64,000 bases of DNA. It comes from Actinomycetota bacterium. GTDB lineage: Bacteria > Actinomycetota > CADDZG01 > WHSQ01. The notes under the pieces are model-generated. The model was not told the origin of the DNA, made no database searches, and worked only from the letters and a program-made list of their open reading frames with translations. The stretch spans positions 40,488 to 104,487 of the forward strand of contig JAUJNI010000004.1 in the NCBI GenBank assembly GCA_030446465.1. The letters run 5' to 3'. Each line of letters starts with the position of its first letter. The stretch's first letter is position 1. Positions 44,233 to 51,757 of this stretch are shown here, piece after piece. Made by a program: the position numbers and the translations under genes.

Positions 44233-44251
44233 ACTTCAATCATAGTAAAGT
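44233..44251. promoter_or_regulatory. Island motif site 3 (between SDR and isochorismatase genes)
   Basis: ACTTCA-ATCATAG-TAAAGT is the best-formed site, with 5 of 6 arm positions symmetric. It lies in the divergent intergenic region and could control both genes. Confidence 0.55.
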
Positions 44252-44293
44252 CCCGTTAGTATTACTCAACTTGGCGGGGTGAGGAGGGGTTCG

Positions 44294-44914
44294 TTGGGGA
44301 GCGAAGTTCCGAGAGCCGATGACACGGTCCTCGTGGTCGTCGATTACCAGAATGATTTCTGTCACCAAAGCGGGGCGATAGAACGCCTTGGGCAGTCCAC
44401 CGCATCAGCTCGCAAGATTCTCCCGTCGTTGCTCGAGCTAATCGAAGCTGCGCGGGCTGCTTACGTGCCACGTGTATTCGTGCGAGTCGCGCACTCGGAG
44501 TGGACGGACACCCCGGCGTGGAAGAGACGCGGCGCCGCCGGGACGATCCTGGACACGAGCAAGATGCCGATCGCTCGCGAAGGAACCTGGGGAGCCGGCT
44601 TCTACGAGCTGGAACCTCGCGATGATGAACTCGTGATCACGAAGCACCGATACTCCGCGTTCGCCCATACGGCGCTGAGGCTCGTTCTCCAGGCGCGAGG
44701 GGTATCGACCGTGACCCTCGCAGGCGTCCAAACCAACGTGTGCATCCACTCGAGCGCGCGAGATGCTGTTCAGGAGGGGTTCTCTCCCGTGGTGGTTGAG
44801 GATTGCGTCGCGGCAGGTACCGACGTCGAAAACGAGGTGGCGCTCTCGGATGTCAGAGCGAGGATTGGGAAGGTCGTGTCGCTAGAGGACGTTCGGAAGC
44901 AGTGGGGTGTCTAG
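44294..44914 (+). CDS. Isochorismatase family cysteine hydrolase
   Basis: From TTG 44294, behind GAGGAGGGG, the protein has about 206 residues; GTG 44279 is an alternative. The catalytic triad is visible as Asp in LVVVDYQNDF, Lys in VITKHRYSAF and Cys in GVQTNVCIHSSARDA. The subfamily includes N-carbamoylsarcosine amidase, ureidoacrylate and maleamate amidohydrolases. In this context hydrolysis of an amide or carbamoyl intermediate is likely. Confidence 0.92.
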   Translation: MGSEVPRADDTVLVVVDYQNDFCHQSGAIERLGQSTASARKILPSLLELIEAARAAYVPRVFVRVAHSEWTDTPAWKRRGAAGTILDTSKMPIAREGTWGAGFYELEPRDDELVITKHRYSAFAHTALRLVLQARGVSTVTLAGVQTNVCIHSSARDAVQEGFSPVVVEDCVAAGTDVENEVALSDVRARIGKVVSLEDVRKQWGV

Positions 44915-45762
44915 AGGATGCGACCGTCGATCGCGATCCCATAGACATCGGTTCTGCGATCCGCCCTGGGGGCGATCAAGGGTGACCGCATCCGCGCCAC
45001 CTCTGCATCCGCCATATCGATTTCGGTGACCACGACCTCGTCAGGACCGCGGAGCGGTCCACACGCCACCTTGCCGTAGGGATCGGCGATGATCGACGAG
45101 CCCAGGAACTCCTGGCCCCCGTGGACCCCAGCTTGGGAAGCACACGCGATGAAGACCTGACTGAGGTTCGACTGGAATAACGCACCGTATGCCTGCGGAC
45201 ACATTCCCTTTTCGTCCCACTTGTCGCGATCGAAGCCTGGTAGCCACGCGGTCGGCACGAGGATCAGACCTGCTCCCTTGAGAGAGAGGGCTCGGACCAC
45301 CTCGATGAAGCGAAGGTCGTAGCATACGCACACTCCAATTGTGCCGAACCGTGTGTGGGCAACCGGGAGCCCCTTGTCGCCGGGCCTGAAGGCGATCTTC
45401 TCGTTATCGAACCGGTGCAGCTTGCGGTAATGGAGAAGCACACCTTCTGGACCGACGACCAACGCGGTGTTGTGAAGTGCTTCCCCTTCTCGCTCGCACA
45501 AACCGCCACAGATGTACCCTCCGGTGGCGCTCGCCAGCGTAGTCCATGCCTGAACTGTCGGCCCGTCGAGATCTTCGGCGATTGGGGCGAGCCGTCGCGC
45601 GTCCGCGACGTATCCCGGGATCACCATCTCCGGCAGCACCACTATGTCGGCACCCTGGTCGAACGCTGACCTTGCCCGTTCCAGGGTTAGCTCTCGGTTC
45701 TTCTCTGCCTCGAACGGCTCGGTCCCTAGCTGAACGAGACCAACCGAAATCGGGTGATTCAT
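44911..45762 (-). CDS. Carbon-nitrogen hydrolase (nitrilase superfamily amidase)
   Basis: This 283-residue protein has the Glu-Lys-Cys triad: Glu in VVLPEMVIPGY, Lys in HYRKLHRFDNE and Cys in GVCVCYDLRFIEV. Similar enzymes include omega-amidase, beta-ureidopropionase and N-carbamoyl amino acid amidohydrolase. Its ATG overlaps the cupin stop (ATGA), so it is the last gene of the bicupin-cupin-amidase operon. Confidence 0.92.
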   Translation of the reverse strand: MNHPISVGLVQLGTEPFEAEKNRELTLERARSAFDQGADIVVLPEMVIPGYVADARRLAPIAEDLDGPTVQAWTTLASATGGYICGGLCEREGEALHNTALVVGPEGVLLHYRKLHRFDNEKIAFRPGDKGLPVAHTRFGTIGVCVCYDLRFIEVVRALSLKGAGLILVPTAWLPGFDRDKWDEKGMCPQAYGALFQSNLSQVFIACASQAGVHGGQEFLGSSIIADPYGKVACGPLRGPDEVVVTEIDMADAEVARMRSPLIAPRADRRTDVYGIAIDGRIL

Positions 45763-46142
45763 GTGGGTAGATTGACGCCGCTTTTACGCAGCATCTCTTC
45801 GTCCGCTGGAGAGGGTCCACCCACGCTCACGATGTTCGACCCTCTATCCGCCTTCACCGCATGTACCAAGCCCACGGGCACGTGGACAACCTGTCCCGCC
45901 GAGATGTGGAAAGTGAGGCCGTTCGTGATGTCCTCGACCGTGCCTCGACCCTCGAGGATGAAGATTGTGTCCTCAGAGCGGGGATGGGAGTGCGGAACGT
46001 TCTGTTCTCCCGGACTCATGTCGACGAAGTTCATGTTTGCGGTCTTGGATCCGGCCCCCAGCCATACCACCAGTCGCGCGTCCTGAGCAATCATCGGCAT
46101 CATCACGGCGGGCTTGTCTCGGTGGAAGATCTTGATCGCCAC
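45759..46142 (-). CDS. Cupin domain protein (single domain)
   Basis: This 127-residue cupin has motif 1 NVPHSHPRSEDTIFILEGRGTVED (HxH, E) and motif 2 ISAGQVVHVPVGLVHAV. It starts at GTG 46142 directly after the bicupin stop. It may be an isomerase, decarboxylase or dioxygenase, or only a binding protein. No close characterised homologue was recognised. Confidence 0.88.
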   Translation of the reverse strand: MAIKIFHRDKPAVMMPMIAQDARLVVWLGAGSKTANMNFVDMSPGEQNVPHSHPRSEDTIFILEGRGTVEDITNGLTFHISAGQVVHVPVGLVHAVKADRGSNIVSVGGPSPADEEMLRKSGVNLPT

Positions 46143-46898
46143 TCACTCCTCCTCGAGCATCTCGACACCATGGGCACCGGTCCGCGCCGGCGATACGACA
46201 CTAAGCACCTCGGCCCCCTTGGGACCGGCTTCCGCGCTGTGCGGGACGGAGGCCGGGATCACGACCAGGGAGCCCGCATCCAGGTCGTGACCGACGCCGT
46301 CGATCAGAAAGGTGATGTTACCGAAGAGAACATACGTCAGCTGCTCCTGGTCGTGGACGTGGTGCGGAAACCGGCCCCCAGGATCAAAGCTGTACCGCGT
46401 GAGGGTCATCCGCTCACCGTCGACGACGCACTTACGCAGCTTGGCATCGATCGATTCCCAGCCGAGTTCATCAAGCTTAACGGAGCGCGCGTCAGCCACC
46501 GACGTCAGCCCGGCGTACAGAGATGGGTCGGGGGGACATGGGCCGCCGACGAGACGAGTCGAGTTTCCGTCCGTCCTGATCACGTACGGCGTCTCGGGTT
46601 CCACGAAGATCATCCCCCCCATCGTGGCTCGATGCTGTTCGCCCGTCCTGAGGTCCTTCGCGACAGCGTCGCCCTCAATGACGTAATAGACCGCCTCCAT
46701 CGGGTGGCGCATCTCGACCGTTCTTCCGCCGGGGTCGAGTTCGAAGAGATGCATGGACCGATAACGCGCCCCGGTCCCCGGCCATATGACTGCGCGGGCC
46801 GTTCCCCCCTCAACGAGGGGTAGGTGCGGGCAAGAATCATCGACATCGACGACTTGGACCTTGTCGAGTGTCATGTCACGCTCCATATCTCGTCTCAT
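46143..46898 (-). CDS. Bicupin protein
   Basis: This 251-residue protein carries two cupin domains. The N-terminal one (FELDPGGRTVEMRHPMEAVYYVIEGDAV) lacks a full HxH set. The C-terminal one has FPHHVHDQEQLTYVLFGNITFLIDG and VIPASVPHSAEAG, a complete metal site with Gln in place of Glu. The architecture recalls gentisate-like or quercetinase-like dioxygenases, so ring cleavage is conceivable but unproven. ATG 46898 was used; an internal ATG is possible. Confidence 0.87.
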   Translation of the reverse strand: MRRDMERDMTLDKVQVVDVDDSCPHLPLVEGGTARAVIWPGTGARYRSMHLFELDPGGRTVEMRHPMEAVYYVIEGDAVAKDLRTGEQHRATMGGMIFVEPETPYVIRTDGNSTRLVGGPCPPDPSLYAGLTSVADARSVKLDELGWESIDAKLRKCVVDGERMTLTRYSFDPGGRFPHHVHDQEQLTYVLFGNITFLIDGVGHDLDAGSLVVIPASVPHSAEAGPKGAEVLSVVSPARTGAHGVEMLEEE

Positions 46899-46906
46899 TG
46901 ACGTCG

Positions 46907-46925
46907 ACTTTATTTAGTTTCACGA
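46907..46925. promoter_or_regulatory. Island motif site 4 (upstream of the bicupin operon, weak)
   Basis: ACTTTA-TTTAGTT-TCACGA has a full left half-site but a poor right half-site. It lies just upstream of the bicupin start and overlaps the amidohydrolase stop. Confidence 0.3.
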
Positions 46926-47917
46926 GCATTCACGTGGCCGCGCCGCAAGATCGCCGTCGGGGTCAGTTCTGCTATCTGATGGAAGTCCCGATCCAGATCC
47001 GCAGTCGCGAGCGCCTTCTCCAGGTGGGCCAACGGCTGGTCGACCGACATCGGGAATGGGACGTCGGTGCCCAGCGCACACCGATGCGCGCCTACCCGGG
47101 CGACCGCAAAACCAAGCGCATGCACATCGTGCAGCAAGGTGTCGTAGAAGAAGGCCTTCAGCATCTCGTCCGGCGCCTCGAAGCGGCGGCGGACCATCGG
47201 GTTGTTACGGGACCCATGGGCAGCACGGCCGGCGAGGAGTGGGAGGGTCCCGCCGCCGTGGGACAACAGGATGCGCAGGCGCGGGAACCGGTCGATGACG
47301 CCGCCAAAGAAGAGAGACATCGCCGCGACCGTGGTCTCGAAAGGGTTCCCGCAGATGTTGGTCATGAAGTCGCGTCCTAGTCTCGCCGCCCCGAGGACGC
47401 GGAAGGGGTGCAGGAACAGGGGGACGTCCAGATCCTGTGCCGCCTCGAACAGAGGGTCAAGTCTTGCTTCGTCAAGGTTTCGTCCCGCGGCTTGTGTCGG
47501 GATGGCGGCGCCAGCAAAACCGAGGTCGCGCACGCACCGGTTGAGTTCGTCGGCTGCTGCCCGACCATCGTCCATTGGAAGCGTCGCGAAACCCGTGAAG
47601 GCCCGATCGCCCTCGATCTCCGCCGCTACGCCGTCGTTGTAAATCCGCGTCCATGCGGCGGCCTGACTTCCCCTTAGCTCGTCGCCGGCGACATCCATCC
47701 ACGGCGATAGGACTTGGGAGGCAATACCGCGCTCCGCATTCCAGCGTCTGCGTGCATTGAGATCCGTCAAGGCGTCGAACAGCGGCCGTGCTTTGCGAGC
47801 GGGGAACGTGAGCACGCGATCGCCGGGGGAATACGAGACACCGAGCCTTGTCTCTTGGCGTGCAATGTCTTCAAGGATCGTCGCTGGAAAGAAGTGCGCG
47901 TGAATGTCGACCGCCAT
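46910..47917 (-). CDS. Amidohydrolase 2 family protein (ACMSD-like)
   Basis: This 335-residue protein starts MAVDIHAHFFPATILEDIA, with the HxH metal ligands of the amidohydrolase barrel. Further ligands are in PLFLHPFRVLG, LLSHGGGTLPLLAGR and LGTDVPFPM. The layout matches the aminocarboxymuconate semialdehyde decarboxylase (ACMSD)/gamma-resorcylate decarboxylase group, with C-C or C-N bond cleavage typical. The ATG overlaps the stop of the molybdenum hydroxylase large subunit (TGATG). Confidence 0.9.
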   Translation of the reverse strand: MAVDIHAHFFPATILEDIARQETRLGVSYSPGDRVLTFPARKARPLFDALTDLNARRRWNAERGIASQVLSPWMDVAGDELRGSQAAAWTRIYNDGVAAEIEGDRAFTGFATLPMDDGRAAADELNRCVRDLGFAGAAIPTQAAGRNLDEARLDPLFEAAQDLDVPLFLHPFRVLGAARLGRDFMTNICGNPFETTVAAMSLFFGGVIDRFPRLRILLSHGGGTLPLLAGRAAHGSRNNPMVRRRFEAPDEMLKAFFYDTLLHDVHALGFAVARVGAHRCALGTDVPFPMSVDQPLAHLEKALATADLDRDFHQIAELTPTAILRRGHVNARETK

Positions 47918-50199
47918 CAGCGTGACGCCCCCGCCAAGAGCGAGATGTCGACAGGAAGGGATCGGACCGTTCCCGGCGCGCCGATCGCATGATCGATAGC
48001 GGAGGCGACCGCGGCTGCGACCCCAGTCAGGCCTCCTTCGCCGACACCTTTGACGCCCAGTGGGTTCGTCGTTGTCGGAGCGTCTTCGGTCACCACCGTC
48101 TCCATCTCGGGCGCCTCGGCGCACGTCGGCATCAGGTAATCCATGAATGAAGTGACGAGGGGGTTGCCCTCGGCGTCGTAGACGAAGCGCTCGAGCAGAG
48201 CCCCCCCAAGCCCCTGCAGGGCGCCACCGTGTAGCTGGCCTTCTACGAGCATCGGGTTGATAGCGCGGCCCACGTCGTAACCCAGGATCAAGCGCTCGAC
48301 CCTCGGCTCGCCGGTCTCCTCGTCGATCCTGACGACCGCGGCGTGGCATCCATACGGGTATGTGAGCTTCTTTACGTGGAAGAACTGCTCCGCACGCAAC
48401 CCCGGGAGGACCCCTCGCTTGGTCGCCGTCACCGGATCCAGCTTCGTCGCAATCTCTCCGAAGCTCAGCCGCAGGTCGGGCGCACCGGTGACCTCTAGCC
48501 CTCCCGACCGGACGACTAGGTCTTGGGGCTCGACCTCTAACTCGGTCGCCGCGAAATTTCGCGCCTGTTCGAGCACCTCCTGCGCTGCCATGTGCACGGC
48601 GCTACCTGCGGTCGCGGTCGAACGGCTTGCGTAGCTCCCGGTTCCGTATGTCGTGTAGTTGGTGTCGAGCATCTCGACGCGCACGTCGCAGAGCTCGATG
48701 TCGAAGACGTCCGCTGCGATCTGTGAGAGAACGGTGCGAAGCCCCTGCCCCACAGAAGAGCATCCGCTGCGCACGATTACAGATCCCTGTGGGGCGATCG
48801 TGACCGCCCCCGACTCCCAGGGCCCGAGACCCGATTTCTCCAGGAACATCGCAATTCCCACACCCACCCGTTCCCCGGCGGCACGCCGGCGGTCCACCTC
48901 TTGCGTACCGAGACGTCCGACGACGTCCTCGAGAAGCTTGGGGTAGTTGCCTTCGTTGTAGACGACGGGCTCTCCGGTCGATTGGAGTTCCCGGGTGAAT
49001 GGCATTTGGTGAGGGCGGATCAGGTTGCGCCTGCGTACCTCGAACCGGTCCATCCCGATCCGCGCTGCATACATGTCGATCAAGCGCTCACGGACGAAAC
49101 ACGACTCGAAGCGCCCGGGCGCGCGATAGGTCGCGGTCGGTGTCTTGTTCGTGACGACGCAATGCCCAATGCCTTCGTAGGCACCGATGTCGTACGGGCC
49201 GGGCAACATCGAAAGCGTGAGGTCCGGGACGCGGATCCCGTGGGTTCGAACGTATGCGCCCATGTCCGCCCAGAACTCGGAGCGGAGGCCCAGGATGCGT
49301 CCCTCCTCGTCTCCGGCGATCGCCGCTCGGTGGAACTGCTCCCGGGACTGGTTAGTAGCAAGGAAATGCTCACGCCGATCCTCGATCCACCCCACGCTTT
49401 GCCGGAGTCTCAGGGCGGCCCATGCGATAAGGAAGTCCTCCGGGTAGAACTCGCCTCGTACGCCGAATCCGCCACCAACGGCCGTCTCTTTCATGCGGAT
49501 GCGCGCAGGGGAGAGGCCCAGGTGGATCGCGAGTTGATCTCGGTTCGAATGCGGCACCTTGGTTGAGCCGTGCACGACCAAGCTGTCGGTCGCCCCGTCG
49601 AATTCGACGACGAGACCTCTAGTCTCCATGGGGACACCGCTGTGGCGTGTGGTCGACAGCTCCGTCTGGATGATGATGGGCGCGTCGTCGAACACGGGGG
49701 GGCCGAAACCCGCGTGCAACACCGTTATCTCGTTGCCTTCGGCGAATAGAGCGTCCCCTTCAGCGGCGTGCGCGCAACTGATAACCGCGTCCAGCGGATC
49801 GACATCGACGAATACGGCGTCCCCAGCGTCTTCGGCGGCGTAACGATCTGTGGCGACGATAAGAGCGACTGGTTCCCCGGCGTAGCGGACGCGGTCGTGG
49901 GCAATAACTGGCTGCAGATAGGGCACGACTGCCTCTTCGAAGGAGACGCGGGGTTGGATGATCGGCATGTAGCCGAGGTCCCCGATCACGTCTGCGGCTC
50001 GCCACGCGGCGACGACGCCGGGCATGCTCCGCGCGTCTTCGAGATCCACGTCGACGATCGTTCCATGGGGTACCGGTGAGCGAACGATGTACGCGCTCAA
50101 CTGGCCCGGCACCCTGACATCCGCGGCATAGATGGCCTCTCCTCGGATGAGGTTGACGTCTTCCACCCGCCTTAGCGAATCTCCGATCTTCGCAGGCAT
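47917..50199 (-). CDS. Molybdenum hydroxylase large subunit A (xanthine dehydrogenase family)
   Basis: This 760-residue protein has the MoCo subunit layout: IGDSLRRVEDVNLIRGEAIYAADV, ETRGLVVEF, KETAVGGGFGVRGEFYPEDFL. The loop TPTATYRAPGRFESCF and the C-terminal GVKGVGEGGLTG, with the catalytic Glu of the GEGG motif, follow. The TYRAPGR loop has no Cys, unlike form I CO dehydrogenase. It must use FAD and 2Fe-2S subunits encoded across the divergent promoter. The genes run CoxG-like, large A, amidohydrolase. Confidence 0.95.
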   Translation of the reverse strand: MPAKIGDSLRRVEDVNLIRGEAIYAADVRVPGQLSAYIVRSPVPHGTIVDVDLEDARSMPGVVAAWRAADVIGDLGYMPIIQPRVSFEEAVVPYLQPVIAHDRVRYAGEPVALIVATDRYAAEDAGDAVFVDVDPLDAVISCAHAAEGDALFAEGNEITVLHAGFGPPVFDDAPIIIQTELSTTRHSGVPMETRGLVVEFDGATDSLVVHGSTKVPHSNRDQLAIHLGLSPARIRMKETAVGGGFGVRGEFYPEDFLIAWAALRLRQSVGWIEDRREHFLATNQSREQFHRAAIAGDEEGRILGLRSEFWADMGAYVRTHGIRVPDLTLSMLPGPYDIGAYEGIGHCVVTNKTPTATYRAPGRFESCFVRERLIDMYAARIGMDRFEVRRRNLIRPHQMPFTRELQSTGEPVVYNEGNYPKLLEDVVGRLGTQEVDRRRAAGERVGVGIAMFLEKSGLGPWESGAVTIAPQGSVIVRSGCSSVGQGLRTVLSQIAADVFDIELCDVRVEMLDTNYTTYGTGSYASRSTATAGSAVHMAAQEVLEQARNFAATELEVEPQDLVVRSGGLEVTGAPDLRLSFGEIATKLDPVTATKRGVLPGLRAEQFFHVKKLTYPYGCHAAVVRIDEETGEPRVERLILGYDVGRAINPMLVEGQLHGGALQGLGGALLERFVYDAEGNPLVTSFMDYLMPTCAEAPEMETVVTEDAPTTTNPLGVKGVGEGGLTGVAAAVASAIDHAIGAPGTVRSLPVDISLLAGASR

Positions 50200-50212
50200 G
50201 GTTAGCGCTCTG

Positions 50213-50779
50213 TCAGCTGTTTCGCTTCCGCCGGAACAGGTTCTTCAACCAGCCGCGGAAGCCCTGCCAGAAGACCTGCAAGCCTCTTACCTCACTAGCC
50301 TGGATTCCCGCGGCTTCCTCGATTGATGGGGCCGCGAGCTTTTGCTCGATACACGAGGCGAATTCCTTGGTCAGCTGGCTGGAGACCTCCTGGATGAGGC
50401 CCGTGCGGCCGAACTGCGCCATCGCGCCCTGCAGCGTGATGTCGGCGACGATGTCAACCTTCGTGACGGCGCCTTCGGGCGTCAGCGAGTAGGTAACTTG
50501 CGCGGACGCTCGGCTCCCCCCTTGACGATCGGCCGCCTTGGCGGTGATCGCTCCGCTATGGCGAGTTTCGTCGAGGTTCTCGATCTTGGCCTGCCCGTCG
50601 AACTTCGCATTGATCGGTCCGAGCTTGATGCTCATGCGTCCCTTGTAGGCGTTCTCACCGACCGAGTCGAGTCCCTCGACCCCAGGCATGCATGTAGCAA
50701 CCGCCGGCACGTCCTGGAAGAAATCCCATACAGTCTGAATCGGACGGTCGACGCTGAAGGTTTGAGTGATGTGTGGCAC
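50213..50779 (-). CDS. coxG: CoxG-like SRPBCC protein
   Basis: This 188-residue protein starts at GTG 50779 behind AAGGAG. It has the CoxG/SRPBCC fold features VPHITQTFSVDRPIQTVWDFFQDVPAVATCMPG, MSIKLGPINAKFDGQAKI and YSLTPEGAVTKVDIVADI. The C-terminus is strongly basic (GWLKNLFRRKRNS). In Oligotropha CoxG anchors CO dehydrogenase to the membrane; related proteins accompany many molybdenum hydroxylases. It is first in the minus-strand operon. Confidence 0.9.
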   Translation of the reverse strand: MPHITQTFSVDRPIQTVWDFFQDVPAVATCMPGVEGLDSVGENAYKGRMSIKLGPINAKFDGQAKIENLDETRHSGAITAKAADRQGGSRASAQVTYSLTPEGAVTKVDIVADITLQGAMAQFGRTGLIQEVSSQLTKEFASCIEQKLAAPSIEEAAGIQASEVRGLQVFWQGFRGWLKNLFRRKRNS

Positions 50780-50847
50780 TTCGATCTCCTTGATGCCGTC
50801 AGTTTGCGCGCTTGGGCGCGCGTGAGGTTTCACTGTAGCTGAACGAA

Positions 50848-50866
50848 GTTTGACTATAGTTCAAGT
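50848..50866. promoter_or_regulatory. Island motif site 5 (divergent promoter of the hydroxylase operons)
   Basis: GTTTGA-CTATAGT-TCAAGT has perfect inner arms TTGA/TCAA and contains a -10-like TATAGT (50855-50860) for the plus-strand operon. It lies between the CoxG-like and FAD-subunit genes. Confidence 0.55.
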
Positions 50867-50889
50867 CGTGGGCGTAAGATGCGGTCCGG

Positions 50890-51753
50890 ATGAAGCCTCC
50901 CCGGTTCGAGTACCGCGCCCCCTCCGACGTAGAGGAGGTCGTCGGCATTCTCACCGAAGTAGGCGACGAGGGAAAGGTCCTCGCCGGTGGGCAGAGCCTG
51001 GTCCCGAGCATGAACTTCCGTTTGGCTCGACCGGGACTACTGGTCGACATCAACGGCGTCAAGGCCCTCGACTACATCCAGCGTAGCGGCGACCGGATTC
51101 TGATCGGCACGCTGACCCGTCATTCATGCCTCGAGAACGCTGCAGCGGTGCCCGGCCCCCTGGGAAGGCTGCTCGCGACGGCAGCGCATCACGTCGGGCA
51201 CATGCCCATCCGCGTGCGAGGCACGTTCGGCGGAAGTGTGGCTCACGCCGATCCCGCAGCAGAGTGGTGCATGGTATCGGTGCTCCTAGACGCAGAAATC
51301 ATCGCGGTGGGTTCACGGGGCCGGCGCACAATCCCTGCTGAAGATTTCTTCCGCACCGTGTTCACAACGGCGTTGGAGCCCTACGAGCTTCTCTCGGAGG
51401 TGATCCTCCCGGTGCTACCAGACAGCGCCCGATTCGGCTTTGTTGAGTTCAGCCGGCGCGCCGGTGACTTTGCGATTGTGGCCAGCTCGGTAGTCATCGA
51501 CGTTGGGAGCAACGGCATCATCAACCCGCGGGTCGCCCTAGCCGGGGTCGGAGGCACGCCGGTACGCGCGCGGTCGGCTGAGGCGGTGCTAGCGGGGAGC
51601 GCTCCTTCGGCGGAGCTTTTCAGGGCAGCAGCCGACGCAGCCGCCGGCGACGTCGAACCGATGGGCGACATCCATGGGTCTTCGGAGTACCGTCGGCACC
51701 TGGTGAGGGTGCTCACCCGGAGGGCCCTCGAGCGCGCCGCCAGCGAGGCTTAG
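50890..51753 (+). CDS. Molybdenum hydroxylase FAD-binding medium subunit
   Basis: This 287-residue protein has the FAD motifs of the CoxM family: VLAGGQSLVPSMNFRLARP and VRGTFGGSVAHADPAAEW, then the CO_deh_flav_C domain. It is the only FAD subunit in the window and starts the plus-strand operon ending at the alpha/beta hydrolase. It transfers electrons from the 2Fe-2S subunit to an acceptor. Confidence 0.94.
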   Translation: MKPPRFEYRAPSDVEEVVGILTEVGDEGKVLAGGQSLVPSMNFRLARPGLLVDINGVKALDYIQRSGDRILIGTLTRHSCLENAAAVPGPLGRLLATAAHHVGHMPIRVRGTFGGSVAHADPAAEWCMVSVLLDAEIIAVGSRGRRTIPAEDFFRTVFTTALEPYELLSEVILPVLPDSARFGFVEFSRRAGDFAIVASSVVIDVGSNGIINPRVALAGVGGTPVRARSAEAVLAGSAPSAELFRAAADAAAGDVEPMGDIHGSSEYRRHLVRVLTRRALERAASEA

Positions 51754-51757
51754 GTAG

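Noticed and set aside
45861..46823. 320-residue plus-strand ORF opposite the cupin genes
   Set aside because: The two cupins on the minus strand have complete motifs and coupled starts; the plus-strand frame has no domain.
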